Origin: Bacteroides sp.
Lineage (GTDB): Bacteria; Bacillota; Clostridia; Lachnospirales; Lachnospiraceae
Assembly: GCA_023666705.1 (NCBI GenBank)
Contig: JAMPBO010000014.1
Coordinates: forward strand, 1-64,000
Length of the DNA: 64,000 nucleotides
Direction: 5' to 3'
The position numbers were made by a program, and so were the translations under genes. Below are positions 44,990 to 53,706 of the stretch, one piece after another; within the stretch, counting starts at the first letter, position 1, and each line of letters opens with the position of its first letter. The notes under the pieces are model-generated. The model worked only from the letters and a program-made list of their open reading frames with translations, was not told the DNA's origin and did no database searches.

Positions 44990-45686
44990 TACAGGCAATA
45001 AGAGAAGCAACAATCAGGACAGTATATTTTATAGTGATAAACCAATAGGAATGATGCCGAACCTATACATTGTGGCTGACGGAATGGGAGGACACAGGGC
45101 AGGTGACAAGGCATCCCGTATGGCAATAGACATTACCGTTGACTTTATAAAGGATTCCACGCTGGAAAATCCCATTGCGATTTTGAAGCGGGCAATCGTG
45201 TTTGCCAATAATGAAATATTCAAGGCAGCAGGAAATGATCCTGATTTGCAGGGAATGGGCACTACAATGGTGGCAGCGATTGCATTGGATGGAAAGCTGT
45301 ATGTAGCAAATATTGGTGACAGCAGGCTCTATGCCATAAACAGTGAAATCAAACAAATTACAATGGATCATTCGCTTGTGGAGGAGCTGATCAGAAACGG
45401 TGAGCTTGAGAGAAAGAAGGGAAGAAACCATCCCGAAAGAAATATCATTACAAAGGCGATGGGCTCCAAGGAGGAAATTGTTCCGGATTTCTTTGAGGTT
45501 GATATCCACAAGGGAGAACGGTTTTTACTGTGCTCGGACGGATTATCCAATATGGTTGAGGACGATGAGATACGTGATATCGTAGTGGAGCATGATGATT
45601 TAAAGGAAATGACCCAGGCGTTAATTGACAGGGCAAATTACTATGGCGGCTCAGATAACATATCTGTAGTTGTGGTAGAGGAGTAA
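44967..45686 (+). CDS. stp: PP2C-type Ser/Thr protein phosphatase (Stp/PrpC)
   Basis: A 239-residue metal-dependent phosphatase that reverses PrkC phosphorylation. Metal-binding aspartates occur in NNQDS, VADGMGGH, CSDGLSNMV and GGSDNISVVVVE. ATG at 44967 is preceded by AGGAGGAAG, all inside the rlmN coding end. It is paired with the kinase gene 52 bases downstream, the standard stp-prkC arrangement. Confidence 0.94.
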   Translation: MKSCGKTDTGNKRSNNQDSIFYSDKPIGMMPNLYIVADGMGGHRAGDKASRMAIDITVDFIKDSTLENPIAILKRAIVFANNEIFKAAGNDPDLQGMGTTMVAAIALDGKLYVANIGDSRLYAINSEIKQITMDHSLVEELIRNGELERKKGRNHPERNIITKAMGSKEEIVPDFFEVDIHKGERFLLCSDGLSNMVEDDEIRDIVVEHDDLKEMTQALIDRANYYGGSDNISVVVVEE

Positions 45687-45738
45687 TAAATTAGATGTCT
45701 CAAGTGGTGGAGAGACATAGCAGAAAGGTGTAGAATTT

Positions 45739-47976
45739 ATGTTAAGACCAGGAATGATGTTGTGTGACAGATATGAGATACTGGACGTTGTAGGTGCAGG
45801 CGGTATGTCTATCGTGTACAAGGCAAGGTGCCACAGATTGAACAGAAATGTTGCAATCAAGGTACTGAAACCAGAGTTCAGCAACGACAAGAATTTTGTC
45901 ACTAAATTCAAAATAGAGGCACAGGCTTCAGCAGGATTATCACATCCGAATATCGTAAATGTATATGATGTGTACGATGACGATGGACTTTATTTCATCG
46001 TGATGGAGCTTGTGGATGGAATTACATTAAAGGAGTATATTGAGCAAAATGGAAGACTGTCCATGGACAGGGCCATTGATATATCCATGCAGATTGCGTC
46101 AGGTCTTGAGGCAGCCCATGAAAGTCATGTCATACACAGGGATATTAAGCCTCAAAATATTATTGTGTCCAAAAATGGCAACATTAAGGTTACGGATTTT
46201 GGTATCGCAAAGGCGGCATCACCAAACACCCTTACATCAGGTGCTATTGGAAGTGTGCATTACATTTCCCCTGAGCAGGCAAGAGGCGGATACAGTGATG
46301 AGAGGAGTGACATTTATTCCCTGGGTATCACCATGTATGAAATGGTTACGGGCAGGGTGCCTTTTGATGGGGACAATAATGTTACAATCGCACTGATGCA
46401 CATTCAAAATGAAATGATACCGCCAAGACAGTATTATCCTGACATATATTCAAGCTTTGAAAAGGTTATCCTCAAGGCGACCCAGAAAAAGCCGGAGAGA
46501 AGATATCTGACTGCAAGTGCATTAATTGCAGATTTAAAGAGAGTACAAAATAATCCAAATATCGATATCGTGGTTGCACCTACGGCAGTGACAAACAGCC
46601 CAACGCAGGAGTGGACGAAGGAGGATGTTCAGGCAATCCGTGACGGCAGTGCATACAAGAACGAAAATGCCGATGCATTTCAGGAAGAGATACGTATGCC
46701 GGGCACTGCAGATGGTCAGGTGAGTAAGATTAACGGAATATCACCGATACCACCGATTAATAACCAGAGGCTGACCCAGCTTCTTGAGGAGGATGACTGG
46801 GAGGACGAATATGAGGAGGAATACGAAACACCTGCACCTGTAAAGAAAGGCAATCTGAAAAAGGTACAGGATTATGATGAGGACGACGAGGCAGAATACG
46901 ATGAGAGCGGGGATATTGATCCGAAGCTTCGTAAGGCTGTCATTGCGGCAGGAATTGCAACAGCCGTTATTATAGCAATTGTAATTATGCTGGTGCTTGG
47001 AAACTTCCTTGGCTGGTTTAAGTTTGGCAAGAAGGATAAAAAGACAACTGATGACACGGGCACCGAGAAGGTGGAGGAGCTTATCATGTTAGATGTGTTA
47101 GGCTATTCAGAGGATGCAGCCGTTAAGCTTCTTGAGCGGGAAGGCTTTACAAATGTAAAGGTTGAAAAGGAAGAAAATCAGGAGGTTCAGGAGGGCTATG
47201 TGTTCTACCAGAGCGTTGAAAAGGATAAGGTTGTAGCGGCGGACGACGAAATTATTATCAAGGTAAGTGCAGGTGCGGAGGAAGTTGATGTTCCGGATGT
47301 AAAGGGATATACAGACGAGCAGGCAATGACCGTTTTGACGGAGGCAGGCTTTAAGGTTTCCCATGCCTATGCTTATGATGATGAGGTGGAGGAAGACAAG
47401 GTCATTTCCCAAAGCCCTGAGGCACATGAAAAGGCTGCTGCTGGCTCAACCGTAACGATAACGGTAAGCAACGGCTCCGAGGTTAAGGAGGTTGAGGTCC
47501 CAAATCTGCTTGGTAAAAATGAGTCGGAGGCAATCAATGCAATCACAGAAAAGAAGCTGACACCGGGAACGGTAAAGCATGGGTACAGTGATACGGTTGC
47601 AGAGGGACTTGTCATGTCACAGGATGTTGAGAGTGGTTCGACAGTGCAGGAGGGAGCGACGGTTGGCTTTACAATCAGTGATGGTCCTGAACCGAAGGAG
47701 ACAACATACACGGCAAAGGTATCAGGCTCCGTAACATGCAATGATGAAGCACTTGACGGTCAGGCAATTACAATCAGGCTTTTGTTCAATGGTTCTAATG
47801 CAGGCGAGAAGACAATTACTGTCGTATCAGGAACTACTTATGACGTAAGTGCATCTGTTCCGGGTCAGGCATCAAGGGACGGCAGTGCTGATATACAGTG
47901 TATAGACGGTTCAGGTAATGACGTGACAACATCCTTTACAAAGAGTGTTGCAAGCGTCAACTACGAGGAAGAATAA
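45739..47976 (+). CDS. prkC: PASTA-domain Ser/Thr kinase (PrkC/Stk1)
   Basis: A 745-residue membrane kinase. The cytosolic kinase domain (about 10-275) has the glycine loop GAGGMSIVYKA, catalytic HRDIKPQN and DFG. An acidic juxtamembrane linker (about 340-395) follows, then one helix (about 399-421) and three extracellular PASTA domains (about 445-645) that sense muropeptides or lipid II. A further beta-rich domain of about 85 residues (from about 655) ends the protein, an addition not found in Bacillus PrkC. Likely substrates include FHA proteins such as the ABC protein at 14517 (inference). Confidence 0.95.
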   Translation: MLRPGMMLCDRYEILDVVGAGGMSIVYKARCHRLNRNVAIKVLKPEFSNDKNFVTKFKIEAQASAGLSHPNIVNVYDVYDDDGLYFIVMELVDGITLKEYIEQNGRLSMDRAIDISMQIASGLEAAHESHVIHRDIKPQNIIVSKNGNIKVTDFGIAKAASPNTLTSGAIGSVHYISPEQARGGYSDERSDIYSLGITMYEMVTGRVPFDGDNNVTIALMHIQNEMIPPRQYYPDIYSSFEKVILKATQKKPERRYLTASALIADLKRVQNNPNIDIVVAPTAVTNSPTQEWTKEDVQAIRDGSAYKNENADAFQEEIRMPGTADGQVSKINGISPIPPINNQRLTQLLEEDDWEDEYEEEYETPAPVKKGNLKKVQDYDEDDEAEYDESGDIDPKLRKAVIAAGIATAVIIAIVIMLVLGNFLGWFKFGKKDKKTTDDTGTEKVEELIMLDVLGYSEDAAVKLLEREGFTNVKVEKEENQEVQEGYVFYQSVEKDKVVAADDEIIIKVSAGAEEVDVPDVKGYTDEQAMTVLTEAGFKVSHAYAYDDEVEEDKVISQSPEAHEKAAAGSTVTITVSNGSEVKEVEVPNLLGKNESEAINAITEKKLTPGTVKHGYSDTVAEGLVMSQDVESGSTVQEGATVGFTISDGPEPKETTYTAKVSGSVTCNDEALDGQAITIRLLFNGSNAGEKTITVVSGTTYDVSASVPGQASRDGSADIQCIDGSGNDVTTSFTKSVASVNYEEE

Positions 47977-47982
47977 AGCTTT

Positions 47983-48873
47983 ATGCAGGGAAAGATTATG
48001 AAGGGTGTAGGTGGATTTTACTATGTCCACCTGCACAATGACATAGACAATGATGTAGTGTATGAGTGTAAGGCAAGAGGTGTCTTCCGGAATCAGAATA
48101 TAAAACCGTCCGTTGGGGATAATGTTGAAATTGATATTGTGGATAAGGAAACATTTACCGGTAATATAACCGCCGTATGCGAGAGGTCTAATGTGCTGAT
48201 AAGACCAGCAGTGACCAACGTGGATCAGGCGGTAATTATTTTTGCCCTGACACAGCCAAAGCCAAATTTCAACCTGTTGGACAGATTTCTTATTATGATG
48301 TCAAATCAGGATGTCGATACAGTCATATGTCTGAATAAAGCAGATATTTCACGGGATGATATGGGAACGCTTGCGGCACGTGCTTACGAGGCGGCGGGTT
48401 ATCAGGTTATCATAAGCTCCGTTTATGAAAAACGGGGGTTAGACGAGCTGTGGGAAGTGATACATGGCAAGACGACTGTGCTTGCAGGACCTTCGGGAGT
48501 AGGAAAATCTTCCATACTAAACCAGCTTAAGCCTGACGCAGGGGCTGCCACAGGGAAGATAAGTGACAAAATAAAAAGAGGAAAGCACACAACGAGACAT
48601 TCCGAGCTTATGTGTGTTGATGCATGCACCTATATCATGGATACGCCGGGATTTAGCTCACTGTATGTGGAGAATATGGCGGCGGAGGATTTGAAAAATT
48701 ATTATAAGGAGTTTGATGATTATAGTACCGGTTGCAGGTTTAACGGATGCCTTCATATTCATGAGCCGGAATGTGGTGTGAAGTCTGCACTGCAGGAAGG
48801 AACTTTGAGCAGACTTCGATATGAGAATTATGTAAACTTGTACAATGAGATAAAGGATAGGAGGAAATGGTAG
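47983..48873 (+). CDS. rsgA: Ribosome small-subunit-dependent GTPase RsgA
   Basis: A 296-residue circularly permuted GTPase that assists late 30S maturation. An N-terminal OB fold is followed by the G motifs in permuted order: LNKAD (G4), then GPSGVGKSS (G1) and DTPGF (G3). The C-terminal zinc site is CRFNGCLHIHEPECGV. Length normal. It starts six bases after prkC, with a GAGGAAG SD inside the prkC end. Confidence 0.96.
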   Translation: MQGKIMKGVGGFYYVHLHNDIDNDVVYECKARGVFRNQNIKPSVGDNVEIDIVDKETFTGNITAVCERSNVLIRPAVTNVDQAVIIFALTQPKPNFNLLDRFLIMMSNQDVDTVICLNKADISRDDMGTLAARAYEAAGYQVIISSVYEKRGLDELWEVIHGKTTVLAGPSGVGKSSILNQLKPDAGAATGKISDKIKRGKHTTRHSELMCVDACTYIMDTPGFSSLYVENMAAEDLKNYYKEFDDYSTGCRFNGCLHIHEPECGVKSALQEGTLSRLRYENYVNLYNEIKDRRKW

Positions 48874-48874
48874 T

Positions 48875-49528
48875 ATGAATATACTTTCACCTTCATTGCT
48901 GTCAGCAGATTTTAACCATGCTGCTGATGATATAAAGACAGTTACGGATGCAGGTGCCAAATGGCTGCATCTTGATGTTATGGATGGTAGCTTTGTGCCC
49001 AACATTTCATTCGGGGCACCAATTATTAAATGCTTCCGGGAAGCTACAGATGCTTTTTTTGATGTCCATCTTATGATAGACGAGCCTATACGGTATATCG
49101 ATGATTTTGTATCGGCGGGCGGAGAAATGATAACAATTCATTATGAGGCGTGTACCGATGCAAAAACAACACTGGAGATTATACGGAGCAAGGGAGCAAA
49201 GTGCGGTATTGCAATTAAGCCGAAGACGCCCGTTTCAGAGATAGAGGAGTTGATTGCAGATGTTGATATGGTGCTTGTTATGAGTGTGGAGCCGGGCTTT
49301 GGCGGACAGAAGCTGATACCTGAAACATTAGAAAAGCTAAAGCAGGTTAAAATGCTTGCAGACAAAAAAAATCCTGATTTGCTGATTCAGGTGGATGGCG
49401 GCATTAATCAGGACAATATCAGAAAGGCTGTCGCATCGGGTGCCAATGTTCTTGTGGCAGGCTCCGCTATATTTAGCGGGGATAAGGCGGAAAATGTGAA
49501 ATTATTTCATGAACTGATTAACAGTTGA
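48875..49528 (+). CDS. rpe: Ribulose-phosphate 3-epimerase
   Basis: A 217-residue TIM-barrel enzyme of the pentose phosphate pathway interconverting ribulose-5-P and xylulose-5-P. HLDVMDGSFVPNISFG, MIDEPIRYIDDF and VMSVEPGFGGQKLIP carry metal-binding and catalytic residues. SD AGGAGG precedes the ATG one base after the rsgA stop. The TGA stop overlaps the next start as TGATG. Confidence 0.96.
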   Translation: MNILSPSLLSADFNHAADDIKTVTDAGAKWLHLDVMDGSFVPNISFGAPIIKCFREATDAFFDVHLMIDEPIRYIDDFVSAGGEMITIHYEACTDAKTTLEIIRSKGAKCGIAIKPKTPVSEIEELIADVDMVLVMSVEPGFGGQKLIPETLEKLKQVKMLADKKNPDLLIQVDGGINQDNIRKAVASGANVLVAGSAIFSGDKAENVKLFHELINS

Positions 49529-50190
49529 TGTTTGACGACAGGGTATTTTATATGAATGTTTTAATTGTTGCAGGCGGCAGGGTGTGTATGGCACTTTTAA
49601 AAGATATGGTAAGTAAAAAAAGCTATTATATCATCGGTGTGGATGGCGGACTGGACCGGCTGCTGGAAGCAGGTATTACGGCGGACGCTGCCGTGGGAGA
49701 CTTTGATTCAGCGTCCGGGTTGGCAAGAAAAAAATATATTGGAAAGGCAGGGACAACCCTGTTAAATCCGGAAAAGGATTTTACGGATATGCATGTGGCG
49801 GTGATGATGGCATTAAAGCTTACGCCGGAGCAGATTACAATACTTGGAGGCACGGGAAGCAGAATTGACCATATGCTGGCAAATATTGGACTGCTTGCAC
49901 TTTGTAGAAAGCAGGGTGTTGATGCAGAGATGATTGATGAGACGAACAAAATCAAAATTGTGGACAAATGCTGTACCTTCCGTAAGCAGGAGCAATTTGG
50001 AAAATATGTGTCATTTATTCCTTTTGCAGACCCCGTAAAGGGTGTGTGTTTAAAAGGCTTTAAATATGGGTTAGATCATGTCACTGTTGGAAAAATGGAA
50101 TCCATCGGTGTGAGCAATGAAATCAGAGAGGAGGAAGGCTCTATTTCTATGGAGGATGGATATATGATAGCGATAGAGTCAAAGGATTAA
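49528..50190 (+). CDS. thiN: Thiamine diphosphokinase
   Basis: About 220 residues; pyrophosphorylates thiamine. Family blocks are GVDGGLDRLLEAGI, the VGDFDS motif, EKDFTDMHVA and GGTGSRIDHMLANI. The start is ambiguous: ATG at 49528 overlaps the rpe stop (TGATG), while ATG at 49552 gives MNVLIVAGGRV, closer to relatives, with a weak CAGGG SD. Completing the rsgA-rpe-thiN order is typical of Firmicutes. Confidence 0.92.
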   Translation: MFDDRVFYMNVLIVAGGRVCMALLKDMVSKKSYYIIGVDGGLDRLLEAGITADAAVGDFDSASGLARKKYIGKAGTTLLNPEKDFTDMHVAVMMALKLTPEQITILGGTGSRIDHMLANIGLLALCRKQGVDAEMIDETNKIKIVDKCCTFRKQEQFGKYVSFIPFADPVKGVCLKGFKYGLDHVTVGKMESIGVSNEIREEEGSISMEDGYMIAIESKD

Positions 50191-50191
50191 C

Positions 50192-51766
50192 ATGACAAAA
50201 TGGGTTTTAGCTGCATTTGCCTGTTACATGCTGGGCATGATTATAATAGGTGTAGCAAACGCAAAGAAAAACAAAAATGCAGATGATTATTTTCTCGGAG
50301 GAAGAAATCTGGGAGGCTGGGTAGCGGCACTTTCCGCACAGGCATCGGATATGAGTGGATGGCTGCTTATGGGACTTCCGGGTGCGATATATGCATTTGG
50401 TGCCAATCAGGCATGGATTGCGATTGGACTGTTTATCGGTACGGTGCTGAACTGGCTGTTTATTTCAGGTCCGCTCAGGAGATATACGATTAAGGCAGGA
50501 AATGCCATGACAATCCCTGAATATTTGAGCAATAGATTCAGGGATAACAAGAACATTTTAAAGGCGGTATCCTCTATTGTTCTCGTTGTATTTTTCCTTG
50601 TGTATACAGCGTCGGCATTTGCCGCAGGCGGCAAGCTGTTTGCCTCAGTAACCAAGATGGATTATCATCAGGCACTGACACTTGGAACAGTGGTTATACT
50701 GATTTATACATTTCTCGGCGGATTTATTGCCGTGTGTACAACCGATTTTATTCAGGGAACCATGATGCTTTTAGGTATTATCGTTGTTCCGATTGTTGCG
50801 GTTATGGTTATGGGAAGCGGATATATTATTCCAAATCTGATTGATAGCGGACTTAACACAAGTGCAAGGGAATTTCTTAACATCTTCTATGAAAATGGAG
50901 AGCCGATTACGGCAACAAGCGTTTTGTCCCAGCTTGCATGGGGGCTTGGATACTGTGGTATGCCGCATATCCTTGTAAGATTTATGGCAGTCAGGGACGA
51001 GAAGGAGCTTGGAAAGTCAAGAAAGGTTGCAATCGTGTGGGTACTTCTTTCCCTTGCCATTGCATGCATTATCGGAGTAATCGGAAGAGCATACCTTTAT
51101 CCTACCGTGCTTTCCACAGCAGGCGGCGAAAATGAAAATGTATACATTGAAATGATTAAAAAGCTTTTTATGGATGATATTTCACTTCCGTTTATCGGAG
51201 GCATCCTGCTTTGTGGAATTCTCGCTGCTATTATGTCAACCGCAGACTCCCAGCTTTTGGTTGCGTCCTCATCGGTTGCAAAGGATTTGTGCAAGGGAGT
51301 ATTTTTCAAGAAGCTTACGGATAAGCAGATACTTATCATAGCAAGGGTTACGATTGTTGTGGTTGCCGTTATCGCATACGCCATAGCATGGAATCCAAAT
51401 TCAAGCATTATGGGCCTTGTATCAGATGCATGGGCAGGACTTGGAAGTGCATTTGGACCGACAATCCTAATGTCGCTTTATTGGAAGCGGACAAATCTTG
51501 CAGGTGCTGCGGCAGGTATGATAAGCGGTGGAACGACTGTTATTATATGGGATTATATCAAGCTTGTGGAAGGTACTGTTATCAATGAGGTTACAGGAAA
51601 GGAAGAAATTGTAAGGCAGACACTTGCAAGCTCAACAGGTGTTTACTCATTGCTTGTTGGATTTGCGGTAAGCCTATTCTTTATTATTGTCTTTACACTG
51701 ATTACAAAGCCTGTATCAGAGGAAATCGTTGCAGAGTTTGAAGCTGTAAAAAATGGAGATATTTAG
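50192..51766 (+). CDS. putP: Sodium/proline symporter (SSS family)
   Basis: A 524-residue transporter with about 13 membrane helices. The early block DDYFLGGRNLGGWVAALSAQASDMSGWLLMGLPGA is close to PutP-type proline carriers, and STADSQLLVASSSVAKDL is the sodium-site helix region typical of the SSS family. Substrate is inferred from family similarity. The gene starts two bases after thiN and ends at a strong terminator, so it closes the long operon. Confidence 0.9.
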   Translation: MTKWVLAAFACYMLGMIIIGVANAKKNKNADDYFLGGRNLGGWVAALSAQASDMSGWLLMGLPGAIYAFGANQAWIAIGLFIGTVLNWLFISGPLRRYTIKAGNAMTIPEYLSNRFRDNKNILKAVSSIVLVVFFLVYTASAFAAGGKLFASVTKMDYHQALTLGTVVILIYTFLGGFIAVCTTDFIQGTMMLLGIIVVPIVAVMVMGSGYIIPNLIDSGLNTSAREFLNIFYENGEPITATSVLSQLAWGLGYCGMPHILVRFMAVRDEKELGKSRKVAIVWVLLSLAIACIIGVIGRAYLYPTVLSTAGGENENVYIEMIKKLFMDDISLPFIGGILLCGILAAIMSTADSQLLVASSSVAKDLCKGVFFKKLTDKQILIIARVTIVVVAVIAYAIAWNPNSSIMGLVSDAWAGLGSAFGPTILMSLYWKRTNLAGAAAGMISGGTTVIIWDYIKLVEGTVINEVTGKEEIVRQTLASSTGVYSLLVGFAVSLFFIIVFTLITKPVSEEIVAEFEAVKNGDI

Positions 51767-51773
51767 ACAAAGT

Positions 51774-51806
51774 AAAAGTGCCGGTATAGCGTAGCCGGCA
51801 CTTTTT
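51774..51806 (+). terminator. Rho-independent terminator after putP
   Basis: AAAAGTGCCGG (51774-51784) and CCGGCACTTTT (51795-51805) form a perfect 11-base stem with a 10-base loop and a T run. Confidence 0.85.
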
Positions 51807-51922
51807 AGCGTGTATAAACTTAAAGAGAGGATTTATGAAAAAACTATACTCATAGTATAAACTTAAAATATGAACAAATTATGACAAGAATAACAACATT
51901 ATGTAAAGAAGGATAAAAAAAT

Positions 51923-52378
51923 ATGTTCATAAATTTAATTGCAGTCGGCTCCGTAAAGGAAGAATATTTTAGGGAAAAGATAGCATGGTATATAAAAAAG
52001 ATTAAAACAGCAGCAACCATAAATCTGATTGAAATTCCGGATGAGCCGATACCACAAAATGCAAAGGAGCTTATCCTTCAGAAAATCAAGCAAAAAGAGG
52101 GAGAGCGTATTCTGGAAAAAATAAAAAATACGGATTATGTTGTTGCACTGTGCATCGAGGGAGATATGGCAGACGGGCAGGAAACGTTTCAGCGTATATT
52201 CAACCGTGCAGGCAGGACGGACTGCGTTACGTTTATCATTGGCGGTTCCCTTGGATTGTCAGAACAGGTGACCTCCCGTGCAGATGATAAGCTTAGCTTT
52301 TCGCCCATGACATTTCCGCATCAGCTTATGCGGGTTATGTTGTTGGAGCGTCTGTATGCGTTTACTTGTGATAGGTAA
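51923..52378 (+). CDS. rlmH: RlmH-family 23S rRNA (pseudouridine1915-N3) methyltransferase, C-terminal tail missing
   Basis: A 151-residue SPOUT-fold protein. RlmH methylates pseudouridine 1915 in helix 69 of the 70S ribosome as a dimer. The knot that binds SAM is intact: IIGGSLGLSEQV (from residue 105) and SFSPMTFPHQLMR (to about 137). The conserved end of the family (LYRAF... to YHK or YHR) is not: after L144-Y145 the sequence reads AFTCDR and stops. The last 17 bases overlap a converging RlmH-like gene that does encode that tail. I see no simple frameshift that would restore it. Whether the protein works alone is open. Confidence 0.88.
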   Translation: MFINLIAVGSVKEEYFREKIAWYIKKIKTAATINLIEIPDEPIPQNAKELILQKIKQKEGERILEKIKNTDYVVALCIEGDMADGQETFQRIFNRAGRTDCVTFIIGGSLGLSEQVTSRADDKLSFSPMTFPHQLMRVMLLERLYAFTCDR

Positions 52379-52763
52379 TATGGTTGAGGATTGTAAATGC
52401 CCTGTAAAGCTGTTCTGTCAGGCAGACGCATGTAAGCGTCTCGTCCATACAAAACCGTGAAAGGGCAAATGAGCTGTCTGCGGCTTCAAAGGAAACTGTA
52501 TTTGACAAAAAAATTTCAATTTTTGAAAAACCGCTTACACATATATTGTTGAGCTCCGAGGCAAGTCCTGGCGAGTCAATAAACGGGGCATTTGGGTTTA
52601 CGTTTATCACATATGCACCCGGCTTTGGGCAAATATCCGCAAGGCTTTTGTGGAGCAAAAGCTTCACCCTGCAAAATGGAGATATTCGTTTGATGTATTC
52701 ATTTACGGCAGACTGAAAATCCGTATCGAGACGTCTGCCTGAAAGATGTATTTGTATTTCCAT
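52362..52763 (-). CDS. RlmH-like protein with degenerate SAM knot but intact C-terminal tail
   Basis: A 133-residue minus-strand protein starting at 52763. Its N-terminus (MEIQIHLSGRR... SAVNEYIKRISPF) follows the RlmH beta1-alpha1 pattern. Its end, EQLYRAF at 117-123 and HITYHK to 133, is the canonical RlmH tail (E. coli has LYRAW... PYHRE). Between these the SAM-knot motifs are lost: where RlmH has GGSLG this protein has SNTVS, and FPHQ is absent. The stop lies inside the 3' end of the + strand rlmH. SD is weak. It is either a decaying duplicate or a partner subunit of the + strand protein. Confidence 0.75.
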   Translation of the reverse strand: MEIQIHLSGRRLDTDFQSAVNEYIKRISPFCRVKLLLHKSLADICPKPGAYVINVNPNAPFIDSPGLASELNNICVSGFSKIEIFLSNTVSFEAADSSFALSRFCMDETLTCVCLTEQLYRAFTILNHITYHK

Positions 52764-52823
52764 AAATAGTGCCTAAAAATCCTTAAATATTTTAAATTAT
52801 TGTAAATAATTGTAACACACATC

Positions 52824-52852
52824 TTCTAAAACTTCAAAAAAAATGTTATTAT
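52824..52852 (+). promoter_or_regulatory. Candidate promoter for the HAD hydrolase gene
   Basis: TTCTAA (52824-52829) and TATTAT (52847-52852) spaced 17 bases, 35 bases before the ATG. The -35 is poor. Confidence 0.35.
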
Positions 52853-52887
52853 GAAAGTTAGGGTTAAGAAGAAAAAGAGGACATGCG

Positions 52888-53706
52888 ATGACAGATATAA
52901 AAAACAGAAAATTACTTGTATTGGATATAGATGGAACACTTGTAAATTCAAAAAAGGAAATAACGCAAAGGACGCGGGACGCACTTTTGGAAATACAGGA
53001 CATGGGGCATGTGGTTGCACTCGCATCAGGAAGACCGTACCCAGGCATGGAGCAGTATGCAGGACAAATTGGGCTTGACCGCTTTGGAGGCTATGCACTT
53101 TCCTTTAACGGAGGGCTGATTATAAAGTGTGACACAAAGGAGGAGGTCTATAAAAATACCATTCCAAACAAATTTGCAAAGCCCATCTATGATTATGCGG
53201 TAACAAACGGGCTTGGCATGGTTACCTATGAGGGCGACAGCGTCATAACGGGAACGGACGTTGATGAATATATGGAATATGAGGCAAGGCTGAACTTTCT
53301 AAAGCTGAAAAAGGTTGATGATTTTGTTGAATATGTTAATTTTGATATGATAAAATGTCTCCTGACGGCACCGCCTGAAACGGCAGGAAAGCACGAGGGG
53401 GCGTTGGCGGGGCTGCTTAAGGGTGATTTGAATGTGTTCCGTTCCGAGCCTTATTTTATCGAAATAACAACAAAGGAAGTGGACAAGGCTAAGAGCCTCG
53501 CTGTACTGCTTGATATATTAGGAATTGAACAGGAAAATTCCATTTGCTGTGGTGACGGCTTTAATGATTTGACGATGGTTCAATTTGGTGGGGTGGGAGT
53601 TGCCATGGCAAATGCCCAGCAGATTATAAAGGATCATGCAGACTATATAACGGCATCCTGTGATGAGGATGGAATTGTACAGGTTATAGATAAGTTTATA
53701 AAATGA
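52888..53706 (+). CDS. Cof-type HAD-superfamily hydrolase
   Basis: A 272-residue phosphatase-like protein. Motif I LDIDGTLVNSK (residues 12-22) holds both catalytic aspartates, ALASGRP is motif II, and the C-terminal CCGDGFNDLTMVQFGGVGVAMANA supplies motifs III/IV. A C2-type cap lies between. Cof-like enzymes act on sugar phosphates, nucleotides or flavin precursors; the substrate here cannot be named. The stop overlaps the next gene by four bases (ATGA), so the two are co-expressed. Confidence 0.9.
   Translation: MTDIKNRKLLVLDIDGTLVNSKKEITQRTRDALLEIQDMGHVVALASGRPYPGMEQYAGQIGLDRFGGYALSFNGGLIIKCDTKEEVYKNTIPNKFAKPIYDYAVTNGLGMVTYEGDSVITGTDVDEYMEYEARLNFLKLKKVDDFVEYVNFDMIKCLLTAPPETAGKHEGALAGLLKGDLNVFRSEPYFIEITTKEVDKAKSLAVLLDILGIEQENSICCGDGFNDLTMVQFGGVGVAMANAQQIIKDHADYITASCDEDGIVQVIDKFIK

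Noticed and set aside
51836-51856. Mini-frame MKKLYS with AGAGAGGA before it, between putP and rlmH
   Set aside because: Only six codons, no attenuator hairpin or run of regulatory codons downstream, and no conserved context; probably chance. The nearby direct repeat GTATAAACTTAAA (two copies) is noted but has no clear role.
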